A stretch of DNA of 64,000 nucleotides from Arthrobacter pigmenti (GTDB taxonomy: Bacteria > Actinomycetota > Actinomycetes > Actinomycetales > Micrococcaceae): contig NZ_JAATJL010000001.1 in NCBI RefSeq assembly GCF_011927905.1, positions 496,001 through 560,000 on the forward strand, written 5' to 3'. Below are positions 49,958-57,002 of this stretch, piece by piece. How positions within the stretch are numbered: the first letter of the stretch is position 1; the number at the start of each line of letters is the position of its first letter. Both the position numbers and the translations under genes were made by a program. The notes beneath the pieces are model-generated. The model saw nothing but the letters and a program-made list of their open reading frames with translations. It did not search any database and was not told where the DNA came from.

Positions 49958-50085
49958 GTTCAAGTTAAGGATCTTCAAGCTGCCGATCGTGAATCGGTTA
50001 TTGCCTTCGTCTGTGAGCAACAGGTGGGTGTTGTGGCCACGACTGCACCCCATGGCCGGCCCGAAGCGGCGCTCGTAGGGCGCGC
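49958..50085 (+). pseudogene. N-terminal fragment of a pyridoxamine-phosphate-oxidase-like gene
   Basis: The frame reads VKDLQAADRESVIAFVCEQQ and then VGVVATTAPHGRPEAALVG, which matches the start of PNPOx-fold FMN-binding proteins (LGVVATVxPDGRPExALVG). The rest of the protein is absent and the frame runs into the convergent GAP gene. It is a relic. Confidence 0.55.
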
Positions 50086-50088
50086 CGC

Positions 50089-50814
50089 CTACAGCACCGC
50101 CCCGGACATGTTCACGACCAAAACCACCCCGAGGATCCCCACCAGCCAGGACAGCGTGTTGGTCGAGTTACGCGCCAGCCACCCGTCCAGTTTCCGCAGC
50201 ACCGGATCCACCAGCCGCGCAGCCCCCAACCGGAGCACCAGCAGGACCACCGCTGGCAGCACCATGAGCAGGCAGTACCCCGCGAGCACACCGCCGGAAA
50301 CGGGCCACCCGATCTCCGACGTCGTGATCAGCCCGATCGCCCCCAGGTAAGGCAGCATCGTTGCGACCTCCACGGTGGTCGCTGCGAGGGCGAGTCCCAC
50401 CAGGGCGAGCGTGCCGCCGGTGGCCGTGCCGCCGTCGTCGTTCCCTACCGCCCGTGCCCGCCACCGCGGGAACCGGCCCGACGGCGCCGCCCCCGAAGCC
50501 TTCTCACGCTTGGCTTTCGCTTCGAGTGAGAAGCTCCACGCGACCAGGCCCAACCCTGCGGCGAGCAGGCCGATCTTTGCCGGTCGGGTGGTGAAAAAGT
50601 CTCCGAACTGTTCAACGGCGAGTTCGGCACCGAAGTAGACCGCCACGCCCACGCCGAAGTAGAAGACGCAGACCGTCAGCAGGAACACCAGGATCCGCGT
50701 TACGCGCAGCCGGCCGGGCGCGAGCATCAGCCACAGCGGAATCACCAGGGTGCCGAAGCTGGTGGAGTCGATCAGGGCAAGGACCGCCAGGATTCCGGCG
50801 AGGGTAAGCGTCAT
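50089..50814 (-). CDS. GAP/Sap family membrane protein (SfLAP-like)
   Basis: A 241-residue protein with six hydrophobic helices. It opens LTLAGILAVLALIDSTSFGTLVIPLWLML; the ALIDSxSxGTLxIP motif is the hallmark of the actinobacterial GAP (sulfolipid-1-addressing-like) family, related to LysE-type exporters. TTVEVATMLPYLGAIGLI is the second-repeat counterpart. The ATG at 50814 is chosen because it opens helix 1. Its upstream region is partly repeated at 52402-52460. The substrate is unknown. Confidence 0.8.
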   Translation of the reverse strand: MTLTLAGILAVLALIDSTSFGTLVIPLWLMLAPGRLRVTRILVFLLTVCVFYFGVGVAVYFGAELAVEQFGDFFTTRPAKIGLLAAGLGLVAWSFSLEAKAKREKASGAAPSGRFPRWRARAVGNDDGGTATGGTLALVGLALAATTVEVATMLPYLGAIGLITTSEIGWPVSGGVLAGYCLLMVLPAVVLLVLRLGAARLVDPVLRKLDGWLARNSTNTLSWLVGILGVVLVVNMSGAVL

Positions 50815-50862
50815 GCCGACGACGCTACGCGGCACGCGCCGCAGAGGGAGTCTGCCGAAAGG
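50812..50862. repeat. upstream segment of the GAP gene, repeated at 52402-52460
   Basis: The first 31 bases (50812-50842) recur at 52402-52432 with one change. A further identical 11-mer, AGTCTGCCGAA (50849-50859), recurs at 52445-52455 after a short insertion. The copy lies between the second ATPase and the Fic gene. Confidence 0.75.
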
Positions 50863-50877
50863 CCGATTCCGCACCTA

Positions 50878-50931
50878 CGCGTACACCTTTTGGCTGACTC
50901 CTCGGCGGGCGCTGTGTGGTGCAATCGAGGG
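50878..50931. repeat. 54-bp direct repeat, left copy
   Basis: Identical over 54 bases to 54001-54054. It begins CGCGTACACCTTTTGG and ends GCAATCGAGGG. The right copy is the promoter region directly before the histidine kinase start. This left copy faces only the 3' end of the second ATPase gene. The two enclose 3,069 bp. Confidence 0.92.
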
Positions 50932-50936
50932 TGAGT

Positions 50937-52196
50937 TTAGGGACCAAGCAGGCTCAGGGGAATGACAGCGATCCCATCGGCCCGTCGATAGGCAGCCGGG
51001 CCGGTGGTGAGCACGGCAGCATCCGCCAGGCGATCACCCAAAACACTCCGTAACCAGTGCAGGTGATTGACGTCTCGGTCGCTCACTGTTGCAGCGAGCT
51101 TTATTTCCAGTGCTACGAGCTTGCCGTCGTACCGTTCCAGCACCAGGTCCACTTCCCGATCACCGTTGCGGGTGCGAAAGTGCCCTACAGATGCTTCGGC
51201 TGCCTGTGCGAGGACCCGGACGGACAGCGTTGCCAGTGATTCGAACAACTGGCCTAGCCATCCGCCGCCTGCAAAACCCCGTGTGGAGCCGATTGATTGT
51301 TCGGTGGTCCCCGTGAGGGTGGCGGCAAGTGCCGGGTCGGCGAGTTGGTGTTTCGGCATGACAGCCAATCTGGTGAAAGGGTTTGGGGACGGAACCCAAG
51401 CAGGCAACGGGTCGAGGATCCAAAGTCGCGTGAGCAGGTCTCGATAGGTAGCAGTAGTCACTTTCGACGGCTTGTCTGAATCCCCCGTGGTGGCGGCGTC
51501 CAAAATCCGGCTGTACGACGCCGTCGTTGAAGTTGCCGCCGAATATGCTGTAAGCCAAAGCCGGAGGGATTGCGGCCGCCGCAGGGCATAGCCCTGCTCA
51601 GGAACGTCCCTGTCCACAATCCGGTCCACGTAGCCAGCAAGCTGGAGGCGACGAGCTCGCGGTGGTAGCGTGCGAATTCCGGGGAAACCCGATGCAAGTA
51701 TCTCCCTGACGTAGTCGGGCAATTCCAGAGTGGACCGGCCGCTGATTGCACTGTCTTTGTTGAACATGGCTGCCAGGGAAACGGTGGGTTCAGCCAGCCG
51801 ACGTTCCGAAAATGCCAAGGGGCGCATACGCAGGGAAACAATTCGTCCGGCACCGCTGTGCGTATCGGTCCCCGGTCTGGGCGTTGCACTGCCTGTAAGC
51901 AGAAAACTTGCTGGCGCGGCGCCGTCGTCCACTGCCCGACGCACAACGTCCCATAACGGTGGTTCAAACTGCCATTCATCCACAAGGACGGGAGGATGCG
52001 CTCGGAGTATGGCACGAGGGTCGGCCCGCAGCAGCTCCCGCTCGGCTGGCGAATCGAGAAAGAACGTTGACGCTGCTCGCCGGGCTGCGGTGGCTGTTTT
52101 TCCGACGCCCTTGGGTCCATCGAGGGCAATGGCGCTCAGCGTCGGGAAAAGTTCATCCAATTCCTTGTCCACAACCCGTTCTACGTACGATGCCAT
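50937..52196 (-). CDS. AAA ATPase with DUF4143 C-terminal domain, second module
   Basis: A 419-residue protein with P-loop DGPKGVGKT near residues 27-35, Walker B VLVDEWQFEPPLWD near 70-83, FLLTGSATP, MRPLAFSERRLAEPTVSL, and a C-terminal REVDLVLERYDGKLVALEIK nuclease-fold motif. It differs from the module at 48523 over most of its length but keeps the domain order, so it is a separate family member and not a recent duplicate. GGAG lies 7 bases before the ATG. Three 23-bp repeats lie just upstream. Its stop is 6 bases from the left 54-bp repeat. Confidence 0.87.
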   Translation of the reverse strand: MASYVERVVDKELDELFPTLSAIALDGPKGVGKTATAARRAASTFFLDSPAERELLRADPRAILRAHPPVLVDEWQFEPPLWDVVRRAVDDGAAPASFLLTGSATPRPGTDTHSGAGRIVSLRMRPLAFSERRLAEPTVSLAAMFNKDSAISGRSTLELPDYVREILASGFPGIRTLPPRARRLQLAGYVDRIVDRDVPEQGYALRRPQSLRLWLTAYSAATSTTASYSRILDAATTGDSDKPSKVTTATYRDLLTRLWILDPLPAWVPSPNPFTRLAVMPKHQLADPALAATLTGTTEQSIGSTRGFAGGGWLGQLFESLATLSVRVLAQAAEASVGHFRTRNGDREVDLVLERYDGKLVALEIKLAATVSDRDVNHLHWLRSVLGDRLADAAVLTTGPAAYRRADGIAVIPLSLLGP

Positions 52197-52212
52197 TGCG
52201 TCTCCAATGCTT

Positions 52213-52281
52213 TAGTATCCCATTAGCAGATACTCTAGTATCCCATTAGCAGATACTCTAGTATCCCGATAGCAGCTACTC
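52213..52281 (-). repeat. three 23-bp tandem repeats before the second ATPase
   Basis: Units 52213-52235 and 52236-52258 are identical; 52259-52281 differs at three positions. Each carries an internal dyad, AGTATC and GATACT separated by 9 bases. The array starts 16 bases upstream of the ATG at 52196, in the promoter or leader. Confidence 0.88.
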
Positions 52282-52401
52282 AACTTGGCTGTTGGCAGCA
52301 TGCTCACTATCCAATTGAGACGCCGTGCTGGCCTGGGGAAGCGTTTCGTCACCAACCGCTGGTACGCGTGGTCGCTTTCACCGGTTCCACCGCCAGAATT
52401 C

Positions 52402-52460
52402 CATGCCGACGACGCTACGCAGCACGCGCCGCTGCCGCGGACGCAGTCTGCCGAAGAGGT
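52402..52460. repeat. diverged copy of the GAP-gene upstream segment
   Basis: Matches 50812-50862 in two blocks (30 of 31 bases, then an 11-mer) with an insertion of a few bases between them. It lies between the 23-bp repeats and the Fic operator cluster. Confidence 0.72.
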
Positions 52461-52501
52461 GCTGATGCAGCGAAGGTCACTGGTCAAAGTTGCAGGCCTT
52501 G

Positions 52502-52615
52502 AAGTGGGAATCGGGGAGTGGCTACCGACGACAACTGCGCGAAGTGGGAATTGAGGAGCGAAGTATTCCCACTAACTATTCCAAGTGGGAGTATTGGTCC
52601 TGTAGATTCCCATTT
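52502..52615. repeat. cluster of AAGTGGGAAT half-sites before the Fic gene
   Basis: Direct copies are AAGTGGGAAT at 52502-52511 and 52542-52551 and AAGTGGGAGT at 52583-52592. Inverted copies are TATTCCCACT at 52564-52573 and ATTCCCATTT at 52606-52615. Centres of neighbouring sites from 52546 on are 19 to 23 bases apart. The last site ends 11 bases before the TTG start at 52627. Confidence 0.75.
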
Positions 52616-52626
52616 GAGGAGAGCCA

Positions 52627-53895
52627 TTGGAACAACCGCGTGAGAGATCAGGAGTTCCCACCGGTGGAAGGTACGCGCAGCGCGTTGCGTCAGAAACAGG
52701 GACCGTTCCTACGTCAGCGGATCCGTGGCCACCGGTAACCTACGAAGAGCGTCCCTGGAAAGCGGACAGCGATTCGGGCATTTCACGCAGGCAGCGTCTG
52801 CGCGCGAGAGGTCCGTACCAGGCGGCGGTGCTCGAACCCATCGCTGATTGCACTCCCCACCTGGGTTCTCGAACCCATGCCATGGCCGAGCAGGCCATCG
52901 TTGAGATGGTGCGGTTTGACGCCGAGATGGGCGCCGGAACGGCACCGTTTGCGAACCTCCTGCTCCGCAGTGAGTCAGCGGCAAGCTCGCAGATCGAGAA
53001 CCTCACCGCAGGGTCGCGGAAGATCGCTCTGGCTGGACTGGGTGACACCTCCAGCGGGAATGCGCGCCTCATCATGTCCAACGTCGCCGCCATGAAGGCA
53101 GCGCTGGATCTCTCCGATGACCTGTCGGTGCAGAACATCCGGGAAATGCACCGGGCGCTGATGCTTGAGTCCGAGCCCGATATTGCAGGACAGATCCGGG
53201 AATCGCAGGTGTGGATCCACGGCAGCTCGCCGCACACCGCGGACTTCGTGCCTCCGCATCACGAGCGGGTGACAGCGGCCCTCGAAGACTTGGCTGAATT
53301 CATGCAGCGCGACGACGTCCCAGCGCTGACACAATCAGCGATCGCCCATGCCCAGTTCGAAACCATCCGGCCGTTCGCCGACGGCAACGGCCGCACAGGC
53401 AGAGCCATTGTTGGGTCAATCCTGCGAAACAAGAATGTGACGGAGAGGGTCACCATACCCGTATCCTCGGGGCTCCTCACCGACACCGCAACCTACTTTG
53501 AGTCGCTGACTGCGTACCGCGAAGGCGACATCCAACCGATCGTAGAGCTCTTCGCTGAGTCCACGTTCCGTGCGATCGACAACGGCCGGCAACTCGGTGC
53601 CGAGATTGAGGAGGCACGAAACGAGTACAAGGGCCGCGTCATGCATTCGAAATCCAAGGTTGCCCACGACGTCGTCGACTTCCTCACGAGCGAACCAGCA
53701 ATCACCGCGCAGATGCTCAAGCATCGTACAGACGCCTCAGAATCAGCGGTGTACCGCGCTATGGAGGTGCTGCTGGATGCGGAGGTGCTGAAGCCGGCGG
53801 GCAAGGTGAAGGGGATGGCGGTCTACATTGCGACGGACATCATTGATGCGCTGGACGACTTCGCTGCACGCGCCGGACGCCGCCAGCGTCACTAA
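52627..53895 (+). CDS. class II Fic-domain protein with HTH tail; catalytic His replaced by Arg
   Basis: A 422-residue protein. An N-terminal Fic_N-type region carries the inhibitory helix motif SSQIEN (Ser-x-x-x-Glu-Asn) near residues 118-123. The Fic core is AQFETIRPFADGNGRTGRAI, where the canonical HPFxDGNGR has Arg instead of the catalytic His; the remaining phosphate-binding residues are intact. A C-terminal winged helix (VVDFLTSEPAITAQMLKHRT then SESAVYRAMEVLLDAEVLK) follows. Fic enzymes normally transfer AMP to proteins; loss of His argues against that and for a binding or regulatory role. The TTG at 52627 has GAGGAGA 6 bases upstream. Confidence 0.88.
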   Translation: MEQPRERSGVPTGGRYAQRVASETGTVPTSADPWPPVTYEERPWKADSDSGISRRQRLRARGPYQAAVLEPIADCTPHLGSRTHAMAEQAIVEMVRFDAEMGAGTAPFANLLLRSESAASSQIENLTAGSRKIALAGLGDTSSGNARLIMSNVAAMKAALDLSDDLSVQNIREMHRALMLESEPDIAGQIRESQVWIHGSSPHTADFVPPHHERVTAALEDLAEFMQRDDVPALTQSAIAHAQFETIRPFADGNGRTGRAIVGSILRNKNVTERVTIPVSSGLLTDTATYFESLTAYREGDIQPIVELFAESTFRAIDNGRQLGAEIEEARNEYKGRVMHSKSKVAHDVVDFLTSEPAITAQMLKHRTDASESAVYRAMEVLLDAEVLKPAGKVKGMAVYIATDIIDALDDFAARAGRRQRH

Positions 53896-54000
53896 CCGAA
53901 GATGAGGTGATATTCCCAGCTCTTATGGCAGCGCTGAGTCTTCGTAGTCCCCGTGGCCGGCACGGTAGATCGCGAAGGCCCATGTTGGCATACGCTACCG
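53896..54000. other. gap after the Fic gene, nothing recognised
   Basis: About 105 bases between the Fic stop and the right 54-bp repeat. No hairpin with a T tract and no coding frame is evident. It contains one TTCGTAG heptamer (53942-53948), as in the array before the first ATPase, probably by chance. Confidence 0.5.
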
Positions 54001-54054
54001 CGCGTACACCTTTTGGCTGACTCCTCGGCGGGCGCTGTGTGGTGCAATCGAGGG
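54001..54054. repeat. 54-bp direct repeat, right copy (kinase promoter region)
   Basis: Identical to 50878-50931. It ends at the base before the GTG start of the histidine kinase, so it is the native upstream region of that gene and the left copy is the duplicate. Confidence 0.92.
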
Positions 54055-55311
54055 GTGCGAGAATCCCTGATCCGGCGGCTGGCTCCCCAGGAACTGCGTC
54101 ACGATATTCGGATCGCTGCCCTTACTTTCGCCGTGGCGCTCGCGTTGATCGCGTTAGGGCTGACCGGGCTATGGGGTGGAACAGGATTCGCGTCCCTGGC
54201 GTCCGACGTCGATCGTTGGTGGCATATTGCCCCGGTGCTCATCGCCTCGGTTGCGGTGGTGTTCAAGCGTGCGGCGCCCGTGCCGGCGCTCCTGGTGGGG
54301 GCGGGGATGTTCGGCTGGGACCTTGCGCTGGGCGGCAGTGTGGCCATGCTCCTTCCGTTGTTCGACCTTCTGTACAGCGCGGCGCTGTATTCCGGGGCGC
54401 GTACCCGTCGTGTGCTGTGGGGTGTTGGGTCGGTGCTGGTCATCGTGCCCACTGCGGTGCAACTGGTCGATTCCGGGAACCTGCAGTGGACGGTGCTCAC
54501 TGCCCTGCAGCAGGCCGCGCTTTTCCTCAGCCCGTTGTGGTGGGCGAACGATGTCCGCCGCAAGTCCGAGCTCGCCGAAACCGCCGCCGCCCGCGCCGAC
54601 GCCGTGGAGCGCCTTGCCGAAGCCGACCGTCAGCGGGCCGTGCGCGCCGAACGCGACGCCCTGGCCCGCGACCTTCACGACGTCGTCGCCTCCCACCTTT
54701 CGGCCATCGCCCTGCATTCCGGCGGTGCGCTCGCTACCCCGGCGGAGGAGGGCAAGGACCGCGCCGCGCTCACGCTGGTGCGCCGCTCCGCCCTCGAATC
54801 GATGGAGGACATGCGCGCCATGATTTCCCTGCTGCGTGCGCCTTCTGGCTCTTTGGAGGACGCGAACGACGACGGCGCCAGCTCGCTACCGCGGCTGTCC
54901 GGCCTTGACGCGCTGGTACAGACGGCGCGGTTCAACGGAAGCGCCGTCGTTGTGAGGGATGAGCGATCCGATCCGCGGTTGCCGGATGCCGTGGATCTGG
55001 CCGGCTACCGGATTGTGCAGGAGGCGTTGACCAATGCGGTGAAGCACGCACCGGGCTGCGACGTGTCGGTGACCGTCCGGGATGGTGAGGGCTCTGTGGT
55101 GGTGGAGGTGTCTAATCTCCTAGGTCCTGGAACCCTCTCTGCCGTTCCCGGCATGGGAATGGGCTTGTCCACCATGGAGGAGCGGGCGCGAGCTGTTGGC
55201 GGAAGCCTCAGCGTGCAGGCCGAGGGTGGGTGGTGGACGGTGCGGGTTTTGCTGCCGATTTCCGGGTTGAGTCGCGTCGGTTTGGACCGTTCAGTGGGTG
55301 TGGGACTGTGA
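54055..55311 (+). CDS. sensor histidine kinase (HisKA_3/NarL-type partner)
   Basis: A 418-residue membrane sensor kinase with four or five N-terminal helices (about 20-165, e.g. LTFAVALALIALGLTGLWGG, APVLIASVAVVFKRAAPVP). A linker coiled coil follows, then the dimerisation and phosphorylation helix ERDALARDLHDVVASHLSAI with the phospho-accepting His. The ATP-binding domain has IVQEALTNAVKHAPG and GMGMGLSTMEERA. The GTG at 54055 directly follows the 54-bp repeat. The stop overlaps the response regulator start (GTGA). The signal is unknown. Confidence 0.88.
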   Translation: MRESLIRRLAPQELRHDIRIAALTFAVALALIALGLTGLWGGTGFASLASDVDRWWHIAPVLIASVAVVFKRAAPVPALLVGAGMFGWDLALGGSVAMLLPLFDLLYSAALYSGARTRRVLWGVGSVLVIVPTAVQLVDSGNLQWTVLTALQQAALFLSPLWWANDVRRKSELAETAAARADAVERLAEADRQRAVRAERDALARDLHDVVASHLSAIALHSGGALATPAEEGKDRAALTLVRRSALESMEDMRAMISLLRAPSGSLEDANDDGASSLPRLSGLDALVQTARFNGSAVVVRDERSDPRLPDAVDLAGYRIVQEALTNAVKHAPGCDVSVTVRDGEGSVVVEVSNLLGPGTLSAVPGMGMGLSTMEERARAVGGSLSVQAEGGWWTVRVLLPISGLSRVGLDRSVGVGL

Positions 55312-55985
55312 ACGACTCTTTGGTGCGCGTGCTCATCGCGGACGACCATTCCTCGATTCGGGCCGGTCTGCGGTTCATCCTGCAGTCGGCTCCGGGGATT
55401 GAGGTAGTGGGGGAGGCCGCCGATGGAGCTGCCGCCGTGCAGAATGCTGCTGTTCTACGGCCGGATGTCGTGCTGATGGATGTACGGATGCCGGGAGTGG
55501 ACGGCATCGCTGCAACGCGGGAGGTGACGGCGGCGGCGTGGGCTCAGGTGCTGGTGCTGACCACCTTCGATGTTGACGAGTACATTTTCGGGGCGTTGCG
55601 TGCCGGTGCGGCAGGGTTCCTGTTGAAGACGGTTGAGCCGCCGGCGTTGGTTGATGCGGTGCGGCGGGCTGCCGGGGACGCAGTTTTAGCTCCGGAGGCG
55701 ACGCGGCGTTTGCTTCGTGAGTTTGTTGCGCTGGATCGAAAGCGCGTGGAGGCTTCGCGTCCTGAGCTACGGGTGCCGGTTGGCGTTCCTGGCGATGAGC
55801 TGACGCAGCGCGAGGCAGAGGTGCTGGCCCTCATTGCCGAGGGGCTTTCCAACAGCCAGATCTCGGCGCGGCTGAGCATCTCCTCGGGGACAACCAAGAC
55901 GCACGTCTCCCGGGTGCTAACAAAACTCGGCTGTGCCTCCCGCACGCAGGCGGCGATCATCGCGCGGGAAGAGCGGCTGCTGTAG
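55308..55985 (+). CDS. LuxR/NarL-family response regulator
   Basis: A 225-residue regulator. The receiver domain has the acidic pair in VLIADDHSSIR, the phospho-acceptor Asp in DVVLMDVRMPGVDG, Thr in VLVLTTFD and Lys in GFLLKTVEP. The C-terminal LuxR helix-turn-helix is LTQREAEVLALIAEGLSNSQ followed by ISARLSISSGTTKTHVSRVL. It is translationally coupled to the histidine kinase gene and receives its phosphate. Targets are not evident; the adjacent GAP gene was the kinase's original divergent neighbour and is one candidate. Confidence 0.9.
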   Translation: MNDSLVRVLIADDHSSIRAGLRFILQSAPGIEVVGEAADGAAAVQNAAVLRPDVVLMDVRMPGVDGIAATREVTAAAWAQVLVLTTFDVDEYIFGALRAGAAGFLLKTVEPPALVDAVRRAAGDAVLAPEATRRLLREFVALDRKRVEASRPELRVPVGVPGDELTQREAEVLALIAEGLSNSQISARLSISSGTTKTHVSRVLTKLGCASRTQAAIIAREERLL

Positions 55986-56036
55986 GTCGTCGGCGTGGAA
56001 GCGCTCGGATGTCGTGAGATGAAGAGGCCCGGAATC

Positions 56037-56705
56037 TCAACCGATTTGCGCTGATGCGTCCATAAAAGCGTTGCGGATGTCTTCTCGAAAGCTCGGGTTC
56101 ACATTCAGATTAGTCGCGCTCGGGTGAGGAACGGCGCGCCAGCTTAGATTCGAAATCATCGAAGACCCTTGGCAGAGTGTGGACCAACCCGCACCGGCCA
56201 TCTTGCCCATGGTGACCACAATCCGTAGTTGGGAAAATAGCGGAATGAGCTGTTCCACGAAGGGTTGCGCCTCTAGCACGTCCGACCGCTTCGTGGGCTT
56301 TGTCTTCTGGCCAGCCGGGAGGTACCACGGCACAATATTCCAAAGTGCTACGTCTGCGCGTTGCAGCCCAGACTCTTGAAACAGCGTGAAGAGATTCGCT
56401 GCCGTTCCGTCGTTATTGTCGATGGACACAAAGCCCGATCCGCGAGAGGCCGTTGCTCGTCTACCGGGCGCCTCAAGAAGGACCAGCACCTTGGTGTTGA
56501 CGCCGGCCATGCTTGGGTCGAACCATGGCGTGACCGACTCAGAGTCTCGAATGCTTCGGCCGCGCTCGACGCTCACACTGCGCACCCAGTCGTTGAGTGG
56601 ACCCACGTGTGGGGCGTTGATTAGTTGTCGTTTTCGTTGCACCATCGCTGGGTCCTTGTGGCCTCGCGGGCTATCTGGCCACGATTCGTTCAAGGGAATG
56701 TTCAT
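56037..56705 (-). CDS. uracil-DNA glycosylase-like family protein
   Basis: A 222-residue protein of the UDG-like superfamily. Key parts are VNTKVLVLLEAPGRRATASRGSGFVSIDNNDGTAANL (the GxxPG-like motif 1 with Glu-Ala-Pro-Gly), ALWNIVPWYLP, LRIVVTMGKMAG and a motif 2-like WRAVPHPSATNLNVNP with the conserved His-Pro-Ser. Such proteins remove uracil or related bases, or only share the fold. The catalytic residue of motif 1 is not the classical one, so activity is uncertain. AGGAAG precedes the ATG. Confidence 0.72.
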   Translation of the reverse strand: MNIPLNESWPDSPRGHKDPAMVQRKRQLINAPHVGPLNDWVRSVSVERGRSIRDSESVTPWFDPSMAGVNTKVLVLLEAPGRRATASRGSGFVSIDNNDGTAANLFTLFQESGLQRADVALWNIVPWYLPAGQKTKPTKRSDVLEAQPFVEQLIPLFSQLRIVVTMGKMAGAGWSTLCQGSSMISNLSWRAVPHPSATNLNVNPSFREDIRNAFMDASAQIG

Positions 56706-56843
56706 TGTTGGTCAACTTCCTGGCGAGAAGAACTTCTTCGGCGAAACTACAATCAGGATTGGCTTCAGGGCTGGTAATAAATCTAGTGCGTCCCTCCAGC
56801 AGTTGATGGCCGCGGCTGTCAGGGATGAACTTCTCTCAGCCCG

Positions 56844-56996
56844 GGCGACCAGGACTACCCGGTCTATCACCACAAGGACGTGCGCCGCGTGATCGCCAAC
56901 AGCGTTGAGTGTGCCAAGACCCTGCGGCCGGAGCGCACCGGCCCGGTGCTGCTGCGCTACGAGACTGAGGACTTCTACACCGGCCACGCCTTCTAG
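56844..56996 (+). pseudogene. 3' fragment of a ThuA-type (trehalose utilisation) gene
   Basis: The frame reads DQDYPVYHHKDVRRVIANSV, then ECAKTLRPERTGPVLLRYETEDFYTGHAF and stop. This matches the C-terminus of ThuA-domain proteins, in which a YHHxDVRRVIANAVRW segment is conserved. The body of the gene is missing: the preceding 60 bases do not continue the frame sensibly. Its stop is followed at once by the Gfo/Idh remnant. Confidence 0.65.
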
Positions 56997-57002
56997 GGAG
57001 CG

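Noticed and set aside
48523-52196. The two DUF4143 ATPases as a recent tandem duplication
   Set aside because: They share domain order but little sequence, have opposite orientation and unrelated upstream repeats.
50878-54054. Composite transposon or prophage attachment sites (attL/attR)
   Set aside because: The 54-bp repeats are direct, but there is no integrase, transposase or tRNA, and the repeat is a kinase promoter rather than a typical att core. I prefer duplication with insertion.
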